Assembly: GCA_902790135.1 (NCBI GenBank)
Contig: CADAQM010000014.1
Span: 1-64,000, forward strand
Reading direction: 5' to 3'
Source: an uncultured Coriobacteriaceae bacterium
GTDB taxonomy: Bacteria > Actinomycetota > Coriobacteriia > Coriobacteriales > Atopobiaceae
DNA: 64,000 nt
The notes beneath the pieces are model-generated. The model did no database searches and had not been told where the DNA came from. It worked only from the letters and a program-made list of their open reading frames with translations. The translations under genes were made by a program, and so were the position numbers. Shown here piece by piece: positions 45,908 to 53,977 of this stretch (position 1 is the stretch's first letter; every line of letters begins with the position of its first letter).

Positions 45908-46222
45908 GGGGCACCACGTCTAATTGCAAATGGCCATTGACAGAAGGATATCGTATTTGTCGAGAGCCTCATAATGATATACGAATCCGTTGTAAGTCGA
46001 GGAGAGAAGCGATGTCGGCCAAGCGGACCCTGCGCCGGCTGGAGAGGCTGGTCTCCTGATACGGTCAGGAAGGCGCAGGCCTTTATTCCTGTCACCCAAA
46101 CGCAGCCATTTCATGGAACGTGTGACTACACGGAATGTCGCTGCCACCTGCTGCTACACTTTGCAAGGAAAAAGCGGCCACAGGACGCTGGCCAACAGCA
46201 GGAAAAGACGAGGGGGAGCGGC
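45908..46222. other. Divergent intergenic region before typA, with a candidate promoter
   Basis: The typA frame stays open upstream to 45974, but that part has no conserved residues. An extended -10 (TGCTACACT, hexamer 46155-46160) about 60 nt before typA is the best promoter candidate; no good -35 is seen. Confidence 0.45.
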
Positions 46223-48061
46223 ATGCTTCAAGACTCCATCCGCAACATCGCCATTATCGCGCACGTCGACCACGGTAAGACAACGCTGGTTGACAAGCTG
46301 CTGCGCGCGGCCGGTGCGTTCCGCGACAACCAGCAGGTTGCCGAGCGCGTGCTCGATAGCAACGACCAGGAGCGCGAGCGTGGCATCACCATCCTTGCGA
46401 AAAACATCTCGATCTCTTACAAGGGAGTCAAGATCAACGTCATCGACACACCGGGCCACGCCGACTTCGGCGGCGAGGTGGAGCGCGTGCTCAAGATGGC
46501 TGATGGTGCGTTGCTGCTGGTAGACGCCGCAGAGGGTCCCATGCCCCAGACGCGCTTCGTGCTCTCGCACGCTATTGCCTGTGGGCTGCGCATCATGGTG
46601 GTCATCAACAAGATCGACCGTGATGGTGCCAACCCCGAGAAGGCGCTCAACGACTCGCTCGACCTGATGATGGACCTCGGTGCCGACGACGATCAGCTCG
46701 AGTTTGCCATGGAGCACGTTATCTATGCCTCCGCGGTCAACGGTTTCGCCCGTCTCGAGGCAGACGACGACGGCATGGACATGTTCCCCCTGCTCGACAT
46801 GATTGTGGACGCGCTTCCTGCGCCAGACGTGGACCTCGAGGGTCCGCTCGCCATGCAGTGCGTGACGGTGGACCACTCCAGCTACGTGGGTCGCATCGGC
46901 ATCGGCCGTGTCTTCTCGGGCACCATCCACCAGGGCGATAAGATCCTGGTGGTCAAGAACGACGGCAGCCGTGCGATGAGCCAGGTGAAGCAGCTCTTCA
47001 CCTTCGACTACCTCGGCCGCAAGGAGTGCAAGGAGGTGGGGGCTGGTGACATCGGCGCTGTCGTGGGCATCGACTCCACCGACATCGGCGATGTCTACAC
47101 CGATCCCAACGACCCCGTCGAGCTCGATCCCATCGAAATCGACCCGCCCACCATGGCCGTCGTGTTCGAGGCCTCAACCAGCCCTCTTGTCGGTCGCGAG
47201 GGCGACATCGTGGGCGGCCGCCAGCTTAAGGAGCGCCTCGACCAGGAAGCCGAGAACAACGTGACCATGCGCATTGAGGAGCTGGCTGACAAGACCGGCG
47301 TCGAGGTCGCTGGTCGCGGCATCCTGCACCTCTCCGTGCTCATGGAGCAGATGCGACGCGAGGGTTACGAGTTCCAGGTGGGTCGTCCGCGCGTCCTGTT
47401 CAAGAAGGGCAAGGACGGCGAGCGCCTCGAGCCCGTCGAGCAGGCGGTGGTCGAGTGTCCCAACGAGTATTCCGGCAAGGTCATCGAGGTGTTTGGCACT
47501 GCTGGTGGCACCATGACCAACATGGAGGCAGGTGTCACGCAGACGCACCTCGAGTTCAAGATCCCGACCCGCGGCGTCATGGGTCTCAAGAACCGCATCC
47601 TCAACGTGACCCACGGCGAGGCGGTCTTCTATCACACGTTCCTCGAGTACGGCCCGTTTGCCGGTGACATCGGCAGCCGCCAGAACGGCGCAATGATTTC
47701 AATGTCCACCGAGAAGGCGGTGGCCTACGCGCTGGGCACGCTGCAGGAGCGTGGCGCCCTGTTTGTGGCGCCCGGCGACGAGTGCTACGAGGGCATGCTG
47801 GTGGGCGAGCGCAGCAAGCCTGGCGACATGGTCGTCAACATCGCACGCACCAAGCAGCTGGGCAACCAGCGCTCCAGCACCGCCGACATCGCCGTGCAGC
47901 TGACTCCCCCGCGCACCTTCTCGCTCGAGGAGGCGCTCGAGTACATCGCCGACGACGAGCTGGTGGAGATTACGCCCAAGAGCATCCGCATGCGCAAGAA
48001 GATTCTGTCGGACATCGAGCGACGCAAGTGGAACGTCCGCCACGGCCTGGTCAAGAAGTAA
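46223..48061 (+). CDS. typA: Translational GTPase TypA/BipA
   Basis: 612 residues, normal length. The G domain has [10 protein letters not shown] (P-loop, 12-21), RGITI (switch I, near 51), [14 protein letters not shown] (G3, near 72) and NKIDRDGA (G4, near 128). Domains II, III and V follow, and the TypA-specific C-terminal domain ends with [10 protein letters not shown] and RRKW. It binds the 70S ribosome and aids subunit biogenesis and stress adaptation, for instance at low temperature. The start ATG 46223 has GGGGGAG 5 nt upstream. A housekeeping gene outside the glycan locus. Confidence 0.96.
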   Translation: MLQDSIRNIAIIAHVDHGKTTLVDKLLRAAGAFRDNQQVAERVLDSNDQERERGITILAKNISISYKGVKINVIDTPGHADFGGEVERVLKMADGALLLVDAAEGPMPQTRFVLSHAIACGLRIMVVINKIDRDGANPEKALNDSLDLMMDLGADDDQLEFAMEHVIYASAVNGFARLEADDDGMDMFPLLDMIVDALPAPDVDLEGPLAMQCVTVDHSSYVGRIGIGRVFSGTIHQGDKILVVKNDGSRAMSQVKQLFTFDYLGRKECKEVGAGDIGAVVGIDSTDIGDVYTDPNDPVELDPIEIDPPTMAVVFEASTSPLVGREGDIVGGRQLKERLDQEAENNVTMRIEELADKTGVEVAGRGILHLSVLMEQMRREGYEFQVGRPRVLFKKGKDGERLEPVEQAVVECPNEYSGKVIEVFGTAGGTMTNMEAGVTQTHLEFKIPTRGVMGLKNRILNVTHGEAVFYHTFLEYGPFAGDIGSRQNGAMISMSTEKAVAYALGTLQERGALFVAPGDECYEGMLVGERSKPGDMVVNIARTKQLGNQRSSTADIAVQLTPPRTFSLEEALEYIADDELVEITPKSIRMRKKILSDIERRKWNVRHGLVKK

Positions 48062-48180
48062 CCGATTCCGTTGCCCTCGTGAGGCGCCTGGAGCGTACTG
48101 CTTTGGAAGGCTGGAGTGGATGGAAATCGCCGGTTCGTACGCTTAGAATCTCAGAAAACAGCTTTTAGCAAAGGAGCACC

Positions 48181-48636
48181 ATGGTCGAGCACAAGGAGAG
48201 GGAGCCTCGCATATCGCCTCAGCTCGACGACCTGTCTTGCGATCTCATGGGAGAGGCGCTGGATCGCTTGGCCGAAGGCCGCGCAGTAAACGTGCTGCTC
48301 GCCTTGGGTGATGCAAAGGGGAACGTCGGGTTTTACGAATTCTCCGATGACGGAGAAGAGGCGTGCCTTGTGGGTGCCCGCGAAAAGGTGAGAACCGTCA
48401 AGCGTTCGGGAGGCGACGACTCCTTTGGCTTGGCCACTCCATGCATGTATGCCATTTGCTACGAAGGGGCAGTGGCTGACGACGCGGACGATTATGTCGA
48501 CGCGCTCATCATGGAGTTTGGCGAAAAGGGAAGACCCGCCTACTCGGCTTTCTCGTACTTTGACGGGCGCGGCAGTGGAGACGACTTCGCTTGGAGCGAC
48601 CCGGCGCCTGCTGGTGAGGTGGAGAATCTCATCTAG
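48181..48636 (+). CDS. Hypothetical acidic protein
   Basis: 151 residues, acidic, no signal peptide or membrane helix. I do not recognise a family. AAAGGAG lies 6 nt before ATG 48181 and codon use is like the neighbours, so it is a real gene. Visible features are an amphipathic first helix (LDDLSCDLMGEALDRLAEG), a beta-rich middle (VNVLLALGDAKGNVGFYEF) and an acidic end. It stands alone between typA and the convergent TRIC gene. Confidence 0.75.
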   Translation: MVEHKEREPRISPQLDDLSCDLMGEALDRLAEGRAVNVLLALGDAKGNVGFYEFSDDGEEACLVGAREKVRTVKRSGGDDSFGLATPCMYAICYEGAVADDADDYVDALIMEFGEKGRPAYSAFSYFDGRGSGDDFAWSDPAPAGEVENLI

Positions 48637-48717
48637 GTCGTATGTGGTGCTGATGCCTACGTGTTGGGCGGAAAGCTTTGGCAACAATAGAATGAGAGGC
48701 GGGAAGGCGCGAGAATC

Positions 48718-49518
48718 CTACGCTCCTCGACCAGCGCCGCCCCTACGGCGTTCCTTTTGGCGCCTGTGCTGCTGGAGGGCGTGGTCGGCCTCGTTGTCCG
48801 TGGCCTCCTTCGCGGCTTGAGCGACGTCAAGAGCAGCTTTTTTGAGACCTGGCCCCAGGTCGACCTCCGCGGGAGAGTAGATGTTGTAGCGCAGACTCAG
48901 GCGGCGAAGAAGCACGGTGACCAGAACGCAGATGACGGCTGACCAGACCTTGTCAAAGGCGAGTGGCAGCACGCACAGGTAGTACGTGACGGAGCCCGCC
49001 ACGGCGCAGAGCGCGTACCAGTTGCTGCGCCTGAAGATGCGCGGAACCTCACCCAAGAATACGTCGCGCATCATGCCACCGCCGACGCCGGTCATCACGC
49101 CCATGAAGATGACGGGCACGGGATTGAGCTGGTAGATGATGGCCTTGTCCGTACCGGCTGCGGCAAAGAGCCCTACTGAGAGGATATCGACCCACTCCAT
49201 GAGGTTCGGGTGCGCGGTGATCGAGGCGGGAAAGAGGAAGCCCAACACGCCCGCAGAGATGGAGACAACGATGGCCCAGTTGGAGCGAAGCAGGTAGACG
49301 TCACCGACTTGCATGATGGTGTCGCGGACGAGACCTCCGCCCAAACCGCAGAGGATGGCCAGGCCGATGTAGCCGATGAGGTCGAGCTTGCGTTCGCGTG
49401 CGTAGAAGAGCCCGGAGAAGGAGCCGACGACCACGGCAGCAAGGTCAAGCCAGACGGGGACGGGCACGCTGGCAGCGGTGGGGCTCTGGCTGGCAAAGAG
49501 GTCTGGAAGCGGTAGCAT
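48718..49518 (-). CDS. TRIC family cation channel (UPF0126)
   Basis: 266 residues with seven hydrophobic segments in two repeats. The glycine-rich motifs of the family are present twice: GLGGGLVRDTIM near 58 and GVGGGMMRDVFLG near 142, together with AAGTDKAI near 118. Prokaryotic TRIC proteins form trimeric monovalent-cation channels. The last 40 residues are a charged, glutamine/arginine-rich cytoplasmic tail. GTGCCATG-type context with weak site; the start ATG 49518 could also be a later one, but the first helix supports it. Confidence 0.9.
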   Translation of the reverse strand: MLPLPDLFASQSPTAASVPVPVWLDLAAVVVGSFSGLFYARERKLDLIGYIGLAILCGLGGGLVRDTIMQVGDVYLLRSNWAIVVSISAGVLGFLFPASITAHPNLMEWVDILSVGLFAAAGTDKAIIYQLNPVPVIFMGVMTGVGGGMMRDVFLGEVPRIFRRSNWYALCAVAGSVTYYLCVLPLAFDKVWSAVICVLVTVLLRRLSLRYNIYSPAEVDLGPGLKKAALDVAQAAKEATDNEADHALQQHRRQKERRRGGAGRGA

Positions 49519-49661
49519 GGCACCCCTGTGTTCTCGGGCTTGGTGGCGTCTATCTTACTCTAGCGTTGTGGCGCGCAACCTGCGGACATTTGAAGCAGCA
49601 GTGCACGAGAAGGTGAAGGTTTGCGAGCTCGAAGATTGATGCTGTACTCCGGAGAAAATTC

Positions 49662-49670
49662 TGCTATGCT
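49662..49670 (+). promoter_or_regulatory. Extended -10 promoter of tRNA-Ser
   Basis: TGCTATGCT (hexamer 49665-49670) lies 17 nt before the mature tRNA 5' end, a fitting distance for a short 5' leader. A -35 is not evident. Confidence 0.5.
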
Positions 49671-49687
49671 AAGGCATGCGATTTCAC

Positions 49688-49775
49688 GGAGAGTTGTCCG
49701 AGTGGCCGAAGGAGCACGATTGGAAATCGTGTATACGCCGAAAGCGTATCCTGGGTTCAAATCCCAGACTCTCCG
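49688..49775 (+). tRNA. tRNA-Ser (GGA)
   Basis: An 88-nt class II tRNA. Acceptor arms GGAGAGT and ACTCTCC pair fully, the anticodon loop is TTGGAAA with anticodon GGA, a long variable arm (TACGCCGAAAGCGTA) is present, and the T arm is CTGGGTTCAAATCCCAG. The discriminator is G; CCA is not encoded. It decodes UCC and UCU. Confidence 0.95.
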
Positions 49776-49848
49776 TTGAATGCGGCGGTCTCGAAAACCG
49801 TTTACCCCTTCACGGGGTACGAGGGTTCGAATCCCTCCTCCTCCGCCA
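49776..49848 (+). pseudogene. 5'-truncated tRNA-Ser (CGA)
   Basis: It begins inside the D loop (TTGAATGCGGC) directly after the last base of the preceding tRNA. It has a good anticodon arm (anticodon CGA at 49792-49794), a long variable arm (ACCCCTTCACGGGGT), a T arm (GAGGGTTCGAATCCCTC), the 3' acceptor strand CTCCTCC, discriminator G and an encoded CCA. The matching 5' acceptor strand and D stem (about 20 nt) are missing, so it cannot fold as a normal tRNA. Confidence 0.85.
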
Positions 49849-49861
49849 TCTTGTACGACAG

Positions 49862-49884
49862 ACGCCCCGCACAGGGGCGTTTTT
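49862..49884 (+). terminator. Rho-independent terminator of the tRNA unit
   Basis: Stem ACGCCCC / GGGGCGT with loop GCACA, followed by five Ts. Confidence 0.9.
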
Positions 49885-49902
49885 CATGTCACGACTTCAG
49901 CC

Positions 49903-50026
49903 ACTGGTCCGTCGATCTGGACGGAACGAGCCCCCGTTCCGTCTCTCGGAGCGGACCAGTGACGACTGGTCCGTCAATCTGGACGGAACGAGCCCCCGTT
50001 CCGTCTCTCGGAGCGGACCAGTGACG
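49903..50026 (+). repeat. Two tandem 62-bp units, each a nested palindrome
   Basis: Units at 49903-49964 and 49965-50026 differ at one position. In each, outer arms ACTGGTCCG / CGGACCAGT (9 bp, perfect) enclose inner arms GACGGAACG / CGTTCCGTC (9 bp, perfect) around AGCCCC. The result would be two identical two-tier hairpins in RNA or cruciforms in DNA. No family recognised. Confidence 0.9.
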
Positions 50027-50271
50027 CCGCTGGGGATAGCCGAGCGGAAGCCGTGGGTGTGGGGCTCGTCAAGCACCCGTCTCCCTCAAAACAGCTTCAG
50101 GTTTTCTTTCTTGGCGGGCAGCGACCGCGCTGGGGGTGTGCACCTCGTGGACGGAATGTTTCAAAACGGCATCAATGCATCAATCTGCATTGCAAGGATT
50201 TGCATGCCTGCGGTACGGTACCCACGTACTAAACACGGCATGTAGCCATGGCATCAGAAGGAGGGTCCCAG

Positions 50272-50355
50272 ATGAATAACTTCGCAATTCAGCAGAGCGC
50301 CCTCCGACGCCAGGACCGACGTACCACGCTGCGACGCCAGTGCGTGTTGTCTTAG
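50272..50355 (+). CDS. Arginine-rich leader peptide of the argG attenuator
   Basis: 27 codons. ATG 50272 stands 6 nt after a strong AAGGAGGG (50258-50265). The peptide starts MNNFAIQQSA and then holds three Arg-Arg pairs (codons 12-13, 16-17 and 21-22), six Arg in eleven residues, and ends with TAG at 50353-50355. A terminator follows 43 nt later, and argG 203 nt later. This is the classical layout of ribosome-controlled attenuation: with enough charged tRNA-Arg the ribosome passes and the terminator forms; with arginine shortage it stalls and argG is read. Too short for routine gene calls. A competing antiterminator stem is not obvious by eye. Confidence 0.8.
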   Translation: MNNFAIQQSALRRQDRRTTLRRQCVLS

Positions 50356-50398
50356 GTCTACGGAGTTTAGCTCCAAGCACACATACGGACCAGACGGC

Positions 50399-50420
50399 AC
50401 CCGGCATCGCCGGGTTTTTT
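50399..50420 (+). terminator. Attenuator terminator before argG
   Basis: Stem ACCCGGC / GCCGGGT with a 3-nt loop and six Ts, 139 nt before argG. Its position inside the argG leader makes it an attenuator rather than a plain gene-end signal. Confidence 0.88.
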
Positions 50421-50558
50421 CATGCCGATACATCACGACGATACTGGCTAGCAGCGGATATACAGAACAAAAGCAAAACAAGACACTGCGATACGAAAAC
50501 CTGAAACGAGACGAACAGAGTGAAACCACAGCGGGAAACCGCATGAAAGGATGAGAAC

Positions 50559-51809
50559 ATGAGCAACGGTAGGGAAAAGGTAGTTCTGGCGTACTCCGGC
50601 GGCCTGGACACCTCGGTCATGGTCAAGTGGCTGCAGATCGAGAAGGACCTCGATGTCATCGCCATCTGCGGAAACGTCGGCCAGGACGAGTCCGACCTCG
50701 AGTGGGTCAAGCAGAAGGCCTACAACATGGGCGCCATCTACTCCGACGCCGTCGACCTGCGCAAGTCCTATGCCAGCCGCGTGCTGACCAAGGCCATCGC
50801 CGCCAATGCCCTCTACGAGAACACCTACCCGCTGCTCTCAGCCCTCTCCCGTCCGATGCTCGCCAAGTATCTGGTGGACTATGCCCACAAGCACGGCGCG
50901 CACTACATCGCCCATGGCTGCACCGGCAAGGGCAACGACCAGGTGCGTTTTGAGACCTGCATCCACGCGCTCGATCCCGACCTCGAGATCATCGCCCCCG
51001 TGCGCGAGTGGGACCTCCTGACGCGCGAGCATGAGATGGAGTGGGCGGCCGAGCACGACGTGCCGGTGCCCACCACCGCCGCCAAGCCCTACTCCATCGA
51101 CGACAACCTCTGGGGTCGCGCCATCGAGTGCGGCGTGCTGGAGGATCCGTGGAACGAGCCGCCTGCAGACATCTGGACGATGACCGTCAATCCTGAGGAC
51201 GCCCCCGACACCCCCGAGTACGTGACGATGGCCTTCGAGCACGGCGTGCCCGTCTCCCTCAACGGCGAGAAGATGAAGCTCCTGCCGCTGATCATCAAGC
51301 TCAACGAGATCGTCGGCGCCCATGGCTTCGGCCGCATCGACATGATCGAGAACCGCGTGATTGGCATCAAGAGCCACGAGTGCTACGAGTGCCCAGCATC
51401 GCTGGCCATCATCAAGTGCCACCAGGCCCTCGAGTCGCTGGTTCTCGACCACGACACCCAGCACTACAAGCACCAGATCGACCAGACCTGGTCCACGCTC
51501 ATCTACGACGGCCTGTGGTTCTCGCAGCTCAAGAACGCCCTCGATGCCTTTATCGCCTCCACGCAGGAGTTCGTGACCGGCGAGGTGCGCTTCAAGCTCT
51601 ACAAGGGCAGCATGACCGTGGTCGGCCGCAGGAGCGACTACGCCATCTACCAGTACGGTCTCGCCACCTACAGCGAGGGCGACACCTTTGACCGCAGCGC
51701 CTCCAAGGGCTTCATCGACATCCACAGCCTGCAGAGCAAGACGTGGAGCCAGGTGCAGGGCCCCGGTGCGCATCGTGCCGCCGAGGGACACGACTTCAAT
51801 CAGTTCTAA
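50559..51809 (+). CDS. argG: Argininosuccinate synthase
   Basis: 416 residues, normal length. The ATP-pyrophosphatase P-loop VLAYSGGLDTSV is at 9-20; further signatures are YIAHGCTGKGNDQVRFE near 118-134 and KPYSIDDNLWGR near 178. It joins citrulline and aspartate with ATP to give argininosuccinate in the cytoplasm. AAAGG lies upstream of ATG 50559 (GAAAGGATGAGAACATG). Control by the arginine-rich leader and attenuator is indicated; TGCAT repeats near 50176-50206 could also be ArgR sites (weak inference). argH follows after an intergenic terminator hairpin. Confidence 0.97.
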   Translation: MSNGREKVVLAYSGGLDTSVMVKWLQIEKDLDVIAICGNVGQDESDLEWVKQKAYNMGAIYSDAVDLRKSYASRVLTKAIAANALYENTYPLLSALSRPMLAKYLVDYAHKHGAHYIAHGCTGKGNDQVRFETCIHALDPDLEIIAPVREWDLLTREHEMEWAAEHDVPVPTTAAKPYSIDDNLWGRAIECGVLEDPWNEPPADIWTMTVNPEDAPDTPEYVTMAFEHGVPVSLNGEKMKLLPLIIKLNEIVGAHGFGRIDMIENRVIGIKSHECYECPASLAIIKCHQALESLVLDHDTQHYKHQIDQTWSTLIYDGLWFSQLKNALDAFIASTQEFVTGEVRFKLYKGSMTVVGRRSDYAIYQYGLATYSEGDTFDRSASKGFIDIHSLQSKTWSQVQGPGAHRAAEGHDFNQF

Positions 51810-51832
51810 GGTACAATCTGTACGGTTGACGT

Positions 51833-51863
51833 GCGCCGCCGGCCCAAACCGGCGGCGCTCTTT
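51833..51863 (+). terminator. Hairpin terminator between argG and argH
   Basis: A perfect 10-bp stem GCGCCGCCGG / CCGGCGGCGC with loop CCCAAA, followed by TCTTTT. It stands 24 nt before argH and will reduce argH read-through or make argH depend on partial termination. Confidence 0.85.
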
Positions 51864-51887
51864 TGGCTTTTGACGCAAGGGGAGACA

Positions 51888-53309
51888 ATGGCTCTTTGGT
51901 CCGGCAGGTTTGAGCAGAGTGTAAGCGAGTTCACGCAGCGCTTTGGCGCCTCGCTCGAGGTGGACAAGAACATGTACCGCCAGGATATCGCCGGCTCGAT
52001 TGCGCACGCCAGGATGCTGGCGCGCCAGGGCGTCATCAGCCAGAGCGACTTTGAGCACATCGAGGTGGGCCTTCTTGAGATTGCCCACCAGATCGACCAG
52101 GGTCGCTTCAAGTATGACATCAACGACGAGGACATCCACATGGCCGTGGAGGGCGAGCTCATCGACGACATCGGCGCCGCCGGCCAGCGCCTGCACACGG
52201 GGCGCTCGCGCAACGACCAGGTGGCCACCGACATCCGCCTGCACGCCAAGAGCATGCTCCTCACGCTGATGGCGGAGAACTACTCCCTCCGCAAGGTCAT
52301 CACGCGCGCGGCGCGCAAGTACTTTGGCGTGGTCATGCCGGGATACACTCACCTGCAGCACGCGCAGCCGGTGCTCTTCTCGCATCACCTGCTGGCCTAC
52401 TTCTGGATGTTCACACGCGACTTCAAGCGCCTGCACGACGCCTACCAGGCCGCAGACGTGAACCCGCTGGGCTCCGCGGCACTTGCGGGCACCACCTATC
52501 CGCTGGACCGCTTCTACACCACCGAGCTTCTGGGCTTCGACCACCCCGCGCCCAACTCGATGGACGCGGTGAGCGACCGTGACTACCTGCTCGACCTCGA
52601 GTACGCGTGCAGCATGTCGATGATGCACCTCTCACGCCTGTGCGAGGAGATCGTGCTGTGGAGCACCACGGAGTTTGGCTTCATCACGCTCTCCGACAGC
52701 TATGCCACGGGCTCGAGCATCATGCCGCAGAAGAAGAATCCCGACTTCGCCGAGCTCACGCGCGGCAAGACCGGCCGCGTGGTGGGCGACCTGGTGGGCC
52801 TGATGGTCACCATGAAGTCGCTGCCCTTGGCCTACAACAAGGACCTCCAGGAGTGCAAGGAAGGCGCCATCGACGCCTTTGATACGCTGCGCGACTCCAT
52901 GATCTGCATGGAGGGCATGATCGACACGTGGACCGTGCACGACGACGTGATGCTCAAGGAGGCCGGGCTCGGCTTTACCGCAGCGACGGACGTGGCCGAC
53001 TACCTGGCCAAGCGCGGCGTGCCCTTCCGCAAGGCGCACGAGATCGTGGGCGAGCTGGTGCTGTACTGCGAGAAGCACAACAAGGGCCTCGAGGACCTGA
53101 CTCTCGAGGAGTTCAAGCAGGCGTCCCCGATGTTCCGCGACGACATCGTGGGCGAGCTCGATCCGGAGGCCATCGCGCGTGCGCGCACGACCTATGGCGG
53201 AACCGGTCACGACGCGGTGCGCCAGCAGCTTCGCGAGGCGAGCCGCACGCTCAAGCGCGACCGGCGCGTGGTCAAGGGCATCCGCGACAAGGGCGGCGTC
53301 ATCGAGTAA
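51888..53309 (+). CDS. argH: Argininosuccinate lyase
   Basis: 473 residues, normal length. Start ATG 51888 with AAGGGGAG 5 nt upstream (an in-frame frame from 51831 lies in the terminator). Signatures: LWSGRFEQ near the start, HTGRSRNDQV near 105, the catalytic Ser loop GSSIMPQKKNPD near 277-288 and YNKDLQE near 319. It splits argininosuccinate to arginine and fumarate, the last step of arginine synthesis. Forms a tetramer with shared active sites. Confidence 0.97.
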   Translation: MALWSGRFEQSVSEFTQRFGASLEVDKNMYRQDIAGSIAHARMLARQGVISQSDFEHIEVGLLEIAHQIDQGRFKYDINDEDIHMAVEGELIDDIGAAGQRLHTGRSRNDQVATDIRLHAKSMLLTLMAENYSLRKVITRAARKYFGVVMPGYTHLQHAQPVLFSHHLLAYFWMFTRDFKRLHDAYQAADVNPLGSAALAGTTYPLDRFYTTELLGFDHPAPNSMDAVSDRDYLLDLEYACSMSMMHLSRLCEEIVLWSTTEFGFITLSDSYATGSSIMPQKKNPDFAELTRGKTGRVVGDLVGLMVTMKSLPLAYNKDLQECKEGAIDAFDTLRDSMICMEGMIDTWTVHDDVMLKEAGLGFTAATDVADYLAKRGVPFRKAHEIVGELVLYCEKHNKGLEDLTLEEFKQASPMFRDDIVGELDPEAIARARTTYGGTGHDAVRQQLREASRTLKRDRRVVKGIRDKGGVIE

Positions 53310-53977
53310 ACGGCAGGCAGGCAAGCTGCGAGGAGCGAGGTGTCGGGGTTTTCCCGAGCCTTGCTCTTTTCGTGCGGCGCCCATGTGGGCCTGCCTCGCA
53401 CGGACCAGCAACATGGGCGCGGCGCAACTTGCAGGTCGAGAAACAAAACTCGCGTAAAAGTACTCAAATAAGCATTGAACGATAACGGAAGATGTTATAT
53501 CGTCTTTTTTGGCGTTAAGACAGCTTTTTTTGGCGTTAAGACAGCTTAAAACGAGAGAGGAGCACGGCGGCACCTTAATCACACCCTAACGACTGTGCCA
53601 TAACGCAAAACAAGTCAATACATCGGGCAGAGCGGAGGGAAGTCTCCGTATTGGTGCATCTCTGCAGGGTGCGTCGAGATATCCGCGCTGCGTAGAAAGG
53701 AACCAGGAGGATGACGAAGAAGACGGGCACGTGCGAGTCCGCACGCCGGGCGAGCCCGCTTTCGTCATGGACCTGCACCCTGAAGCAACCATTGCACCGG
53801 AAGCCGGACACGGCCTCTGGTGCGGACGCATTCCGAGGCGCGTTCGCCGCGATTTGCAGGCCACGTGGCCTGTTGGGTGGTGATTGATGGACGAGCCAAC
53901 GGAATGAAGCACGGAACAAAGACAGGCAAAGCAGCTTTCGAGTCGAAGCACAAACGCACGACGAAAGGAGAATGAGT
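53310..53977. other. Long 5' region of the pilus operon
   Basis: 668 nt without a supported gene. It holds the T-rich tandem repeat at 53504-53545 and a long GC-rich stretch. One 58-codon frame (ATG 53711) directly abuts AGGAGG with no spacing and resembles no protein, so I do not call it. A long untranslated leader for the pilin is likely. Confidence 0.5.
53504..53545 (+). repeat. Two tandem 21-bp T-rich repeats
   Basis: The unit is a run of six or seven Ts then GGCGTTAAGACAGC, repeated twice head to tail about 430 nt before the pilin. The second T-run is one base longer, which suggests slippage. Confidence 0.8.

Noticed and set aside
50176-50206. ArgR operator upstream of argG
   Set aside because: Several TGCAT words occur, but they do not form a clean ARG-box palindrome, so I mention it only as a possibility under argG.
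50838-52628. 596-codon minus-strand open frame
   Set aside because: Antisense to argG and argH, which are unmistakable on the plus strand.
53711-53887. 58-codon frame before the pilin
   Set aside because: The AGGAGG touches the ATG with no spacing and the peptide has random-like composition.
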